DNA from: Nitrosopumilaceae archaeon
GTDB lineage: Archaea > Thermoproteota > Nitrososphaeria > Nitrososphaerales > Nitrosopumilaceae
Direction: 5' to 3'
DNA length: 9,286 bases
Assembly (NCBI GenBank): GCA_030697975.1
Contig: JAUYOQ010000111.1
Span: 1 to 9,286, forward strand
How positions within the stretch are numbered: the stretch's first letter is position 1; every line of letters begins with the position of its first letter. Position numbers and translations under genes: made by a program. The notes beneath the pieces are model-generated. The model ran no database searches. It was not told where the DNA came from and worked only from the letters and a program-made list of their open reading frames with translations. Below, piece by piece: positions 1 through 6,263 of the stretch.

Positions 1-569
1 TCAATGCAGACGATGTGATTGAATCTCTTGAAAAGCGAATATTTGAGGAGGCAAAAAAACGAAACGCGGATCTTGATAGCAAAACACTTTCAAAAATAGC
101 TACAGATGTTGCAGTTGGAACACTTCGCTATGAAATGATAAAGCAAGATCTCGATAAAATAATTACATTTGATCTTAAAAAATCACTGAGCTTGGAAGGA
201 GACACCTGCTCTTATCTACAGTACTCTTATGCAAGGGCGTCTCGGATTTTAGAAAAGGCAGGCTTTGAGCCAAAGTTTGATTCTTTATTTGAATCACTCA
301 GCACTGATCATGAAATCAATCTTTTGAAAATGATTGCAAAATTTGATATTTGCATAAATGATGCTGCAAACAACTTATCGCCCAAAGTAATTGCAAGGTT
401 CTGTTATGATCTTGCTGTTTCCTTTAATTCATTTTATGAACATGTTCCTGTACTAGACAATGAAAACAAGGAGCTTGTAAATCAGAGACTATGTCTTGTC
501 TACTGTTTCAAGTCTACACTTGAGAAATCACTTGAGCTTTTAGGAATTGCAACCCCACAACGAATGTAA
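1..569 (+). CDS. argS: Arginyl-tRNA synthetase, C-terminal part (partial at left edge)
   Basis: This is the C-terminal end of a class I arginyl-tRNA synthetase, the enzyme that charges tRNA-Arg with arginine in the cytoplasm. The reading frame is open to the left edge (first full codon at base 3), so the catalytic HIGH and KMSKS regions lie outside the window. The visible part is the all-helical anticodon-binding DALR-type domain. It contains the typical YLQYSYARASRIL stretch (the family's Y-x-x-Y-A-x-A-R helix) and ends in the characteristic LLGI-x-x-P-x-R-M terminus. A GTG at 15 could be mistaken for a start, but the frame continues upstream of it and the protein would lack all catalytic parts. 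The stop directly abuts the stop of the small opposite-strand gene at 570. I see no sign of damage. Confidence 0.93.
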   Translation, partial: NADDVIESLEKRIFEEAKKRNADLDSKTLSKIATDVAVGTLRYEMIKQDLDKIITFDLKKSLSLEGDTCSYLQYSYARASRILEKAGFEPKFDSLFESLSTDHEINLLKMIAKFDICINDAANNLSPKVIARFCYDLAVSFNSFYEHVPVLDNENKELVNQRLCLVYCFKSTLEKSLELLGIATPQRM

Positions 570-689
570 CTATTTTTGGCATCGATGAAATTGCGTAAAG
601 AGGGCGTCGTCGTAAAACTTTCCTTTTCCCGTAAAATTCTCATAGTATATTTCACGACCACAGAATTTGCATCTTTTGCTGAAGGACAT
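570..689 (-). CDS. Small CxxC...HxC zinc-ribbon-like protein, 39 aa, unknown function
   Basis: Reading the opposite strand from the ATG at 689-687 gives a 39-residue protein ending in TAG at 572-570. It is basic and aromatic and begins MSFSKRCKFCGREIYYENF. The likely metal ligands are Cys7 and Cys10 (a CxxC knuckle followed by Gly-Arg) and a C-terminal His35-x-Cys37, which suggests one small zinc-binding fold. An AT-rich TATA-like element lies about 21-26 bases upstream of the ATG, as expected for a leaderless archaeal mRNA. The stop sits immediately next to the argS stop. The regular spacing of ligands, the promoter and the exact fit between neighbours favour a real gene over a chance frame. 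I do not recognise the family. A role in nucleic-acid or protein binding would only be a guess from the knuckle. Confidence 0.6.
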   Translation of the reverse strand: MSFSKRCKFCGREIYYENFTGKGKFYDDALFTQFHRCQK

Positions 690-704
690 ATTTGACACCC
701 TTAC

Positions 705-715
705 AATAAAATATG
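705..715 (-). promoter_or_regulatory. Putative TATA box for the 39-aa zinc-binding-like gene
   Basis: On the minus strand this reads CATATTTTATT, centred about 21 bases before the ATG at 689. The position fits an archaeal TATA element driving a leaderless or nearly leaderless transcript. Assigned from position and composition only. Confidence 0.4.
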
Positions 716-784
716 TAGTCTTGCAAGATAAACCACATCTTTGAAAATTCTACCAATTGTTTAATTTGATCGGAAATAATAAAA

Positions 785-794
785 ATTTTTAAAT
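785..794 (+). promoter_or_regulatory. Putative TATA box for the ribbon-helix-helix-like gene
   Basis: The sequence ATTTTTAAAT lies in an A/T block. A transcript starting about 26 bases downstream would begin near 815, which puts TTG 808 upstream of the transcript and favours the ATG at 853. The adjacent AATAAAAATT could instead serve a start at TTG 808, so the element does not settle the start. Confidence 0.4.
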
Positions 795-852
795 CATTAT
801 CAGAACCTTGACTAGCTTTAACCCTTATAATCGAGTCTGGCTCATCGAAGAC

Positions 853-1293
853 ATGTCAATTAAAGAAATCTCAACAAAACTTACATCTGAAGAGCTTGAC
901 CAATTTTTAGAAATATGCAAAAACAGGAATTGTACGCCATCTGATTTGATAAAAAAACTGGTTTTAAGCTTAATTGAGACAAGTGAAAAAAAGCAAGCTA
1001 CTGAATCATCTCAGAGCCAGGCAACGCCAGAGACTGCAAAAATAGAGCAGCAAACAAGCCTTGATGAATCAACAACAATTGAAACTATAAAAAAAATTGA
1101 AAACGATGAAGCAAGTGAAGAAGAACTCCAGGAGCTATATGTCAAACTGGGAGAAAAGCTAGAAAAAAATAGTTTGACAAAACCAGAAGAAGCATTATTT
1201 CGCAAGGTCCACCAAAAGCTGCGTGATATGCTGCTAAAGCACGTGGCACAGACAAAGACACTCAACGTCGAAGAAAGATTCCAATACTTTTAG
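853..1293 (+). CDS. Ribbon-helix-helix-like protein with acidic linker and C-terminal helical domain
   Basis: The protein is 146 residues when started at ATG 853. An in-frame TTG at 808 would add 15 residues, but no ribosome-binding site is seen and the added part looks unstructured. Residues about 2-40 have the pattern of a ribbon-helix-helix DNA-binding fold: a short strand (KEISTKLTSEE), a first helix (LDQFLEICKNRN), a turn (CTPSDL) and a second helix (IKKLVLSLIE). A linker rich in Ser, Thr, Gln and Glu follows (about 41-80). The last third is a charged helical segment with coiled-coil character that ends ERFQYF. A dimeric DNA-binding regulator is the likeliest role, but the call rests on fold pattern alone, and the C-terminal part is not a family I recognise. 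It stands alone, upstream of trmI, and could control itself or its divergent neighbour. Confidence 0.7.
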   Translation: MSIKEISTKLTSEELDQFLEICKNRNCTPSDLIKKLVLSLIETSEKKQATESSQSQATPETAKIEQQTSLDESTTIETIKKIENDEASEEELQELYVKLGEKLEKNSLTKPEEALFRKVHQKLRDMLLKHVAQTKTLNVEERFQYF

Positions 1294-1305
1294 AATTATA
1301 ACAAA

Positions 1306-1313
1306 AAATATAC
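1306..1313 (+). promoter_or_regulatory. Putative TATA box for the trmI cluster
   Basis: The sequence AAATATAC is centred about 37 bases before the TTG start at 1347. It predicts transcription starting near 1336 and a leader of about 10 bases. A GTGA at 1334-1337, nine bases before the start codon, partly matches the archaeal Shine-Dalgarno consensus. The transcription start could fall at or beyond it. Confidence 0.4.
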
Positions 1314-1346
1314 CCTAATTTCTTGAGAAAGTAGTGAAATTGCAGA

Positions 1347-2204
1347 TTGGCCAAGATTAAACAAAACAGCTATGTATTGTTCTTTTATGATGATTCAAAA
1401 AAGTGGCTTGCAAGGATCTCAAAAAACCAGCAGTTCCACACACACATTGGAATAATAAAACACTCTGACGCAATAGGCCAAGAGTACGGCTCTAGGCTAA
1501 CAACTAACAAGGGAAAATACATCTATCTCATGGAGCCGACAATTTACGACTTTATCATGAGGATTCAACATGGAACACAGATAGTCTATCCAAAGGATCT
1601 TGGCTACATTGCAGCAAGGGCAGGCCTGCAAAGCGGGCAAAAGGTAATTGAGATTGGGACAGGCAGCGGCTCGATGACAACATTTCTTGCAAGCATTGTA
1701 AAGCCACGTGGCCATGTCTACACATTTGATGTGGAAGAAAAATTTATGGAAATTGCCAAAAAAAATATTGACAAAGCCGGCATGTCAAAGCATGTGACAA
1801 TGAAAAAACTTGACATAAAAAATGTAAAAAAAGTTCCACACACAGATGCAGACCTTGTAGTTGTTGACCTAGGTGACCCCTGGTCTGTTGTCCCACAGGC
1901 AAGAAAGATGCTAAAGGGCAGTGGAAGATTTATCGCGGTTTGTCCTACAATGAACCAGCTTGAAAATCTGGTCTCTGAACTAGTAAGAAACGAGTTTTCT
2001 GATATAGAATGCACAGAACACATCTTGCGTACTATTGAGGCAAGGGAGGGAAAAACAAGACACTCTTTTCATGGAATAGGTCATACTGCATACTTGGCCT
2101 TTGCAAGAAAGGTGTTCTTTTCAAAAAGAAAAGGCAAGAACAAGAACGTTTATTCATCAAAACAGGTAGCGTCTTCTGTTGGCAGCACAAAATCTACAGG
2201 CTAG
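1347..2204 (+). CDS. trmI: tRNA (adenine-N1)-methyltransferase, TrmI type
   Basis: This is a Rossmann-fold SAM-dependent enzyme of the TrmI/Gcd14 family, which makes 1-methyladenosine in the T-loop of tRNA (positions 57/58 in archaea) and works as a homotetramer. An N-terminal beta domain (about 1-75) precedes the family hallmark HGTQIVYPKD at 75-84. SAM motif I is IEIGTGSGSMT at 101-111, the ribose-binding acidic residue is Asp128 in FDVE, and the catalytic-region motif is VVDLGDPW at 172-179. The start is the TTG at 1347, because an in-frame TGA lies ten bases upstream and no ATG occurs before residue 62. The last 30 residues are a lysine- and serine-rich tail beyond the usual family end. 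The coding region runs 26 bases into the next gene, so the two are probably co-transcribed. Confidence 0.93.
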   Translation: MAKIKQNSYVLFFYDDSKKWLARISKNQQFHTHIGIIKHSDAIGQEYGSRLTTNKGKYIYLMEPTIYDFIMRIQHGTQIVYPKDLGYIAARAGLQSGQKVIEIGTGSGSMTTFLASIVKPRGHVYTFDVEEKFMEIAKKNIDKAGMSKHVTMKKLDIKNVKKVPHTDADLVVVDLGDPWSVVPQARKMLKGSGRFIAVCPTMNQLENLVSELVRNEFSDIECTEHILRTIEAREGKTRHSFHGIGHTAYLAFARKVFFSKRKGKNKNVYSSKQVASSVGSTKSTG

Positions 2205-3045
2205 CATCGTAAGAAAGTTCATTCCGGCAAGAAAGCTAACCTCGAGAAAAGGCGACAACGGCAAGGTGCTAGTTGTTGGGGGAAGCTACATCTATCATGG
2301 TGCTCCAATTCTTTCATCAATTGCAGCATTAAGAACAGGTGCAGACCTAGTCTACACATGTGTGCCAAAGGTCAATGCCCAGGCAACTCGTGCAATATCT
2401 CCAAACCTAATTGTAATTCCGCTTGTTGATTCAAAGCTTACACGTGGCGCAGTAAACAAGTTGTTAGGACAGATTCCAAACGATCTTGATTCTGCCACAA
2501 TAGGGATGGGCCTTGCAATAGCAGACAAGGAGGCACTAAACCTGCTAGTAAAATCGCTGCTTGACAGAGATGTTAGGCTCTCACTTGATGCAAGCGCACT
2601 TGTAAACTATATTCTGCCGCTGATTCAAAACAAAAATGTTGTAGTGACCCCACATGCTGGCGAGTTTAAAAGAATGTTTGGAGACGCGTTGCCAGAGTCA
2701 AAAAAAGATAGAGTCGCAATTGTAGAAAAGCATGCAAGGGAAAACTCTGTAACTATACTTTTGAAGGGTGCAACAGACATTATCTCGGATGGAAAAAAGA
2801 CATTTCTTAACACAAAACTGACTCCGGCAATGACAGTTGGCGGAACAGGCGACGTGCTGTCAGGAATTGTAGCAAGCATGCTTGCAAGAAACAGAAATCC
2901 ATTAGAGTCATCAGCTGCTGCGTCATTTGTCAATGGCATGGCAGCAAAAGTTGTTCAGAGAAAGGTTGGCCTTCACATGGTGGCATCAGATCTTTTTGAT
3001 GCAATCCCAATTGCGCTAAAACCATTTGACAAGATCAAACAATGA
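2179..3045 (+). CDS. nnrD: ADP-dependent (S)-NAD(P)H-hydrate dehydratase
   Basis: This enzyme repairs NADHX and NADPHX, the hydrated damage products of NAD(P)H, by ADP-dependent dehydration. It has the ribokinase-like YjeF C-terminal fold. Visible motifs are KGDNGKVLVVGGS (24-36), followed by the Y-x-G-A-P segment at 39-43; TPHAGEF (157-163); LLKGATDII (194-202); and the nucleotide-binding and catalytic MTVGGTGDVLSG (218-229), with Asp225 as the expected base. The YjeF N-terminal epimerase domain is absent, so only the dehydratase half is present; many archaea and bacteria fuse the two. The TTG start at 2179 lies inside trmI. It is nearly forced, because an in-frame TAG sits at 2167-2169, and AGGTAG at 2164-2169 gives a modest ribosome-binding site. 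The stop shares ATGA with the next start. Confidence 0.92.
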   Translation: MAAQNLQASIVRKFIPARKLTSRKGDNGKVLVVGGSYIYHGAPILSSIAALRTGADLVYTCVPKVNAQATRAISPNLIVIPLVDSKLTRGAVNKLLGQIPNDLDSATIGMGLAIADKEALNLLVKSLLDRDVRLSLDASALVNYILPLIQNKNVVVTPHAGEFKRMFGDALPESKKDRVAIVEKHARENSVTILLKGATDIISDGKKTFLNTKLTPAMTVGGTGDVLSGIVASMLARNRNPLESSAAASFVNGMAAKVVQRKVGLHMVASDLFDAIPIALKPFDKIKQ

Positions 3046-4391
3046 ATGAAATTCTAAAACAGGTTGACAAAAACTTTTCATCTCTTATTTCTGATCTGCA
3101 GTCACTGATACGCCAGCCAAGCGTTTCAGCAAAAAATGAGGGGATACAGGAATGTGCAAAACTTACATCAAAAATAATGAAAAAGGCAGGAATTTCCTCC
3201 CAAATATTATCGCTTAAAGGAGTAGCACCTGTTGTCTTTGGTAAGGTAAAATCGAGAAAAAACCCAAACAAAACAATACTGTTTTACAATCATTATGATG
3301 TCCAGCCAGCAGAGCCATTCTCGCTGTGGGAAAATGATCCATTTGGCGGAAAAATCATAGGAAACAAAATTTTTGGCAGGGGGTCATCTGATGACAAGGG
3401 CGAGCTTGTCACAAGAATATTTGCAGTAAAGTCTTTTCTTGACGCGTTTGGCGATGTTCCATGTAATATCAAGTTTGTAATAGAAGGCGAAGAAGAAACA
3501 GGCAGCGCAAATATTGAAAAGTATCTAAGAAAATACAAAAAGAAATTTTCCTGTGATGGGGTGATCTGGGAGTTTGGATATGTTGATTCTAAAAACAGAC
3601 CAATAATCGGGCTCGGCATGAAAGGCCTGCTCTATGTTGAGCTTTCTGCAAAGGAGGCAAAACGAGATGCACATTCTAGTCTTGCAGTGCTGATAAAAAA
3701 TCCAGCTTGGCTACTAGTTGAGGCAATAAATACACTCAGAGACAATAATGGAAAAATTCTGATTAAAGACTGGTACAAGGAGGTGCAGCCATTTAGCAAG
3801 ACTGACCTGAAAATAATAAGCTCAGAACCATTTGATGAAAATTCATTCAAGACTGAATATGGAATAAAGGATTTTGTTGGAGGCAAAAAGGGTCTTGATG
3901 CAAAAAAGGCACTTGTTGGTGCACCAACATGTAACATTGCAGGGTTTGTCTCAGGCTATACAGAGAGTGGTGCAAAAACCGTCGTTCCTGCAACTGCTGT
4001 TGCAAAAATTGATTTTCGACTAGTGCCAAGGATGGATCCTAAAAAGCAGATTGTAAGACTAAGAAATCATCTAATGCAAAAAGGATTTGGCGACATTAGA
4101 GTCAAGGTGTATCATGGCGAGGCTGCAGCAAGAACCAGTCCTAACGAGCCGCTGGTGTCTTTTGTAAAAAAAGCAGCAGACAAGGCGTTTGGAAAATCAA
4201 TTATCAACGTTTCAAATGCAGGCACTGGCCCAATGCATTCATTTGTCAAGGTGCTGGGGGCACCGTGTGTTTCAGTTGGTGGCACCTACATGTTTGCAAG
4301 GATACATTCTCCAAATGAATTTGCAAGACTAGATTTGCTAAAAAAGACAACAAAGTGCATGTGTCTTGTAATTGATAACTTTGCAGGTTAA
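3042..4391 (+). CDS. M20-family metallopeptidase (dipeptidase / ArgE-DapE-like)
   Basis: This 449-residue protein is a two-zinc amidohydrolase of peptidase family M20, probably a cytosolic dipeptidase or carboxypeptidase. Metal-site residues visible in order are His84 and Asp86 (NHYDVQP), bridging Asp117 (GRGSSDDKG), general base Glu151 with ligand Glu152 (EGEEETGS), Glu177 (VIWEFG) as the likely third ligand, and His422 (ARIHSPNEF). His211 in the lid/dimerisation domain (DAHSS) is also conserved in this class. The lid domain covers roughly 195-325 and contains the PTCNIAGFVSGYTESG segment typical of carnosinase-like members. Exact substrate cannot be read from sequence; the carnosinase/CNDP-like subgroup fits better than dedicated ArgE or DapE. 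The ATG start overlaps the upstream stop (ATGA), implying translational coupling. The stop overlaps that of the convergent DoxX gene. Confidence 0.9.
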   Translation: MNEILKQVDKNFSSLISDLQSLIRQPSVSAKNEGIQECAKLTSKIMKKAGISSQILSLKGVAPVVFGKVKSRKNPNKTILFYNHYDVQPAEPFSLWENDPFGGKIIGNKIFGRGSSDDKGELVTRIFAVKSFLDAFGDVPCNIKFVIEGEEETGSANIEKYLRKYKKKFSCDGVIWEFGYVDSKNRPIIGLGMKGLLYVELSAKEAKRDAHSSLAVLIKNPAWLLVEAINTLRDNNGKILIKDWYKEVQPFSKTDLKIISSEPFDENSFKTEYGIKDFVGGKKGLDAKKALVGAPTCNIAGFVSGYTESGAKTVVPATAVAKIDFRLVPRMDPKKQIVRLRNHLMQKGFGDIRVKVYHGEAAARTSPNEPLVSFVKKAADKAFGKSIINVSNAGTGPMHSFVKVLGAPCVSVGGTYMFARIHSPNEFARLDLLKKTTKCMCLVIDNFAG

Positions 4392-4804
4392 TGCAAGAAT
4401 CGCGGTAACTTTTTTACAATGTGAGCTATTGATACTCTGCCTGGGCCTGCAGCTATCATGCTCAAAGCTGAGGCCAATAGTAAAAGATCAATCTCAAATC
4501 CCCCTTGGCCTGTAAGATGGTCTGCCTTTTTTACATAAAATATAGCGCCCATCATCATCAAAGACAAAACAACGCCTCCGATTCTTGTCAGCACTCCAGC
4601 AATTAGCAAGATTCCGGGAACGGTTTCTGCAAGTGCAAGTATTACCTGCATCTCATGTGGAACTCCAATGTTTGTCAAAAAGTCCAAAAAGCCGGGATCA
4701 AACTTTGGCAGTCCGTGAACCAAAAAGATCACGCCAACAGCTACGCGCACACCCATGTGTGCAATGTCATGAAACTTGCTTTGATGGAATGTTGCCTCTG
4801 CCAA
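4388..4804 (-). CDS. DoxX-family integral membrane protein
   Basis: This 138-residue protein has four predicted membrane helices at about 18-31, 51-72, 75-91 and 102-120, the topology of the DoxX/DUF417-like family. Typical family patterns are present: RVAVGVIFLVHGLPKF near the first helix, an E-x3-G-x-L-x2-A-G-x-L-x-R segment around 60-74, and GGFEIDLLLLASAL before GPGRVSI at the end. DoxX relatives have been linked to quinone-dependent redox systems and stress responses, but the role of this one is unknown. The start is a TTG at 4804; a TATA-like element 24-32 bases upstream places transcription start almost on it. Met17 is an alternative start, but it would remove the polar N-terminus and leave the TATA too far away. 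The gene diverges from the proteasome gene. Confidence 0.85.
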   Translation of the reverse strand: MAEATFHQSKFHDIAHMGVRVAVGVIFLVHGLPKFDPGFLDFLTNIGVPHEMQVILALAETVPGILLIAGVLTRIGGVVLSLMMMGAIFYVKKADHLTGQGGFEIDLLLLASALSMIAAGPGRVSIAHIVKKLPRFLH

Positions 4805-4827
4805 CAGTCTACAAAAATTTTATGCTG

Positions 4828-4836
4828 TATAAATTT
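4828..4836 (-). promoter_or_regulatory. Putative TATA box for the DoxX gene
   Basis: On the minus strand this reads AAATTTATA, centred about 28 bases before the TTG at 4804. That is the expected distance for a leaderless transcript and supports the TTG as start. Confidence 0.5.
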
Positions 4837-4862
4837 CTGAGCCAAAAAAGATGAGAAAGGAC

Positions 4863-4869
4863 TTTATTT
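4863..4869 (+). promoter_or_regulatory. Putative TATA box for the proteasome beta-type gene
   Basis: The sequence TTTATTT is centred 25 bases before the ATG at 4891, which fits a leaderless mRNA. It lies about 35 bases from the DoxX TATA element on the other strand, so the two promoters share an 86-base divergent region and could be affected by one bound regulator. Confidence 0.5.
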
Positions 4870-4890
4870 CGCCCTAAAATTAGTGGACAT

Positions 4891-5487
4891 ATGTCGTACA
4901 TGTACATGCCTGGCGCAACTGCCGTGGGAATATCATTTGATGACGGCATAGTTCTTGCAAGCGAACGCAGGATCGCATATGGCAATTTCTTGGTAAGCAA
5001 ATCAACAAAAAAGACCTTCCCCCTAACCCCAAACGTTGCCGCAGCGTGTGCAGGCCTTGTAGCAGACATGCAGCTATTGTCTTTGCAGATAAAGGCACTG
5101 GCAAAAATCAGAAAAATGGAGATAAAGCGAGATGTTCCTCCAAACTCTATTGCAAAAATGATGTCTAATTTGATGTACGAAAGGCGATTCTTTCCGCTAC
5201 TCACCCAAGTTATTGTAGGAGGCCGAGTCGATAAACCCTCAATTTACACACTAGACCCGCTTGGTTCTGTCCTGCCAGATGAGTATGCAGCTGTTGGCAC
5301 CGGTGCAGAAATGGCACTGGGTGTGCTTGATCAAAGCTACAAAGAAAAGCTTACAGAAAAGGAAGCAGTTGATCTTGCAATAAAGTCTATCCGCTCTGCA
5401 ATAATGAGGGACTCTTTTAGCGGCGACGGAATTGACATTCTTGTCATAAACAAGCAAGGAACCAAGGAATTTACAGAAAAAAACTAG
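4891..5487 (+). CDS. psmB: 20S proteasome beta-type subunit with Ala in place of catalytic Thr1
   Basis: This is a 198-residue Ntn-hydrolase-fold beta subunit of the archaeal 20S proteasome. The first eight residues, MSYMYMPG, match a short propeptide ending in the usual Gly(-1). Numbering the next residue as 1, as in Thermoplasma, places the expected residues without any gap: Glu17 (residue 25, ASERR), Arg19 (27), Lys33 (41), Asp166 (174) and Ser169 (177) in RDSFSGDG. Position 1 itself is Ala9 (PGATAVGI) instead of the nucleophilic Thr, and Ser129 is Thr137. The subunit should therefore be neither self-processed nor proteolytic. It probably shares a ring with an active beta subunit encoded elsewhere, as in other archaea with two beta paralogues. 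Start ATG 4891 fits the TATA spacing. The stop overlaps the convergent PUA gene by four bases (CTAG). Confidence 0.9.
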   Translation: MSYMYMPGATAVGISFDDGIVLASERRIAYGNFLVSKSTKKTFPLTPNVAAACAGLVADMQLLSLQIKALAKIRKMEIKRDVPPNSIAKMMSNLMYERRFFPLLTQVIVGGRVDKPSIYTLDPLGSVLPDEYAAVGTGAEMALGVLDQSYKEKLTEKEAVDLAIKSIRSAIMRDSFSGDGIDILVINKQGTKEFTEKN

Positions 5488-5978
5488 TCTCTAATTTCTT
5501 TTTTGGCTTCCCAGTATTTGTCTGAGATGTAATGTAAATTTTTTACAACCTCGCCTTTTGCAAATGATTCCATCTCGGCACTTGATACAAGTGATTTTCC
5601 TACTGCAAGAAATTTCTGTTTTGACTCTTCTTTGACGCAAACTATCTGGTCTTTTTCAAAGTCGGTATATTTTCTGATGCCGGGCCTCATCACGTTTGCT
5701 CCATTGCAGACAAACTTGACTGCACCCATATCTACAATCACGTGTGGAAACTTTTCAAGGACTTCGGTATTTGATAAAAACGGCAAATATTCGCACTCTC
5801 TTTTTAAAATAGTAATGCCGTTTCCTGTAATTATCTCAGCATTGTCTGGCAAATAATGACAATTTAGATTTTTTATTTTTGGAATATCAATTTTCCATTT
5901 TGATGAAATCTCATCCAATATTGCAGCTGTTTCGCTTTTTGAAATTAAGTGAGAAGCGACTGTCTTTTCCTTATTCAT
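5484..5978 (-). CDS. PUA-domain RNA-binding protein, MCT-1/Tma20-like
   Basis: This 164-residue protein resembles archaeal homologues of eukaryotic MCT-1 (Tma20), a ribosome-binding factor that works with DENR in translation recycling and re-initiation. An N-terminal pre-PUA domain (about 5-75; DUF1947-like) is followed by a PUA RNA-binding domain (about 76-155). The PUA part contains VDMGAVKFVCNGANVMRPGI (82-101), matching the MCT-1 pattern V-D-x-G-A-x-K-F-V-x-x-G-A-N-x-M-x-P-G. It also has AVGKSLVSS-x-E-M near 125-136 and KGEVVKNLHYISDKYW (141-156), matching the MCT-1 K-G-x-x-x-x-N-x-H-Y-x-x-D-x-x-W ending. The function in archaea is inferred; binding to tRNA or the small subunit is likely. 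The ATG lies 15 bases after the RAM-domain gene, so it is probably the last gene of the homoserine dehydrogenase transcript. Confidence 0.88.
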   Translation of the reverse strand: MNKEKTVASHLISKSETAAILDEISSKWKIDIPKIKNLNCHYLPDNAEIITGNGITILKRECEYLPFLSNTEVLEKFPHVIVDMGAVKFVCNGANVMRPGIRKYTDFEKDQIVCVKEESKQKFLAVGKSLVSSAEMESFAKGEVVKNLHYISDKYWEAKKEIRD

Positions 5979-5993
5979 TTTTCATTTATGCAA

Positions 5994-6242
5994 TTAGGAA
6001 TCAATGCTTCCGCCCTGGCCATATAGGACTGGCATGGTATATGATGCTGTTATGTGTTTGATGATTCTGATCTTCCTTACGACCTTGTCTATTCCATCCG
6101 GCTCACTTGATGCTACCTTGACAATAATGTCGTATCTTCCCATAATGCCGTTGACTTCATCTACTTCAGGCATTCTTTTTAATTCTGAGATGGTTTCTTT
6201 TTCCAGTCCAGGTACGCAGTTTAACAGTATGTAAGCTTGCAT
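5994..6242 (-). CDS. Stand-alone Lrp/AsnC ligand-binding (RAM) domain protein
   Basis: This 82-residue protein is the effector-binding half of the Lrp/AsnC family without the helix-turn-helix DNA-binding domain. It shows the alpha-beta sandwich pattern: strand AYILLNCVPG (3-12), helix EKETISELKRMPEV (14-27), then the hallmark turn VNGIMGRYDIIVKV (30-43), a second helix (47-60) and a last strand (62-72). Domains of this type form ring oligomers and bind amino acids in the subunit interface. The last ten residues are a Gly/Ser tail. It follows homoserine dehydrogenase by 21 bases and precedes the PUA gene by 15, consistent with one transcript, so sensing an amino acid of the aspartate family is a reasonable inference. 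It cannot bind DNA alone by the usual Lrp route. Confidence 0.88.
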   Translation of the reverse strand: MQAYILLNCVPGLEKETISELKRMPEVDEVNGIMGRYDIIVKVASSEPDGIDKVVRKIRIIKHITASYTMPVLYGQGGSIDS

Positions 6243-6263
6243 ATTCTCAGGCGCTCAATTTAC

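Larger units (their letters stand above)
690..852. other. Intergenic divergent promoter region
   Basis: This AT-rich stretch separates the minus-strand 39-aa gene from the plus-strand ribbon-helix-helix-like gene. It holds the two putative TATA elements listed separately and a 12-base perfect palindrome, TAAAAATTTTTA, at 780-791. The palindrome overlaps the plus-strand TATA region and may be no more than a product of AT composition. No RNA gene was recognised here. If the downstream gene starts at TTG 808 rather than ATG 853, the region shortens accordingly. Confidence 0.45.

Noticed and set aside
780..791. 12-base perfect palindrome TAAAAATTTTTA as a definite operator
   Set aside because: It consists only of A and T in an AT-rich promoter, so chance is a sufficient explanation. 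It is kept only as a possibility in the ribbon-helix-helix finding.
808..852. TTG 808 as start of the ribbon-helix-helix-like gene, adding 15 residues
   Set aside because: No ribosome-binding site precedes it, the predicted transcript start lies near or after it, and the added residues precede the domain without adding to it. It remains possible as a leaderless TTG start.
4585..4854. Plus-strand open frames of 89 and 61 codons opposite the DoxX gene
   Set aside because: They are antisense to a well-supported four-helix membrane protein, show no family motifs and have no promoter of their own.
4900..4911. Thr10 of the proteasome subunit as the true catalytic Thr1 after a one-residue shift
   Set aside because: Shifting by one would displace Glu17, Arg19, Lys33, Asp166 and Ser169 together, and these fit perfectly with Ala9 as residue 1. 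Cleavage after Ala instead of Gly would also be atypical.
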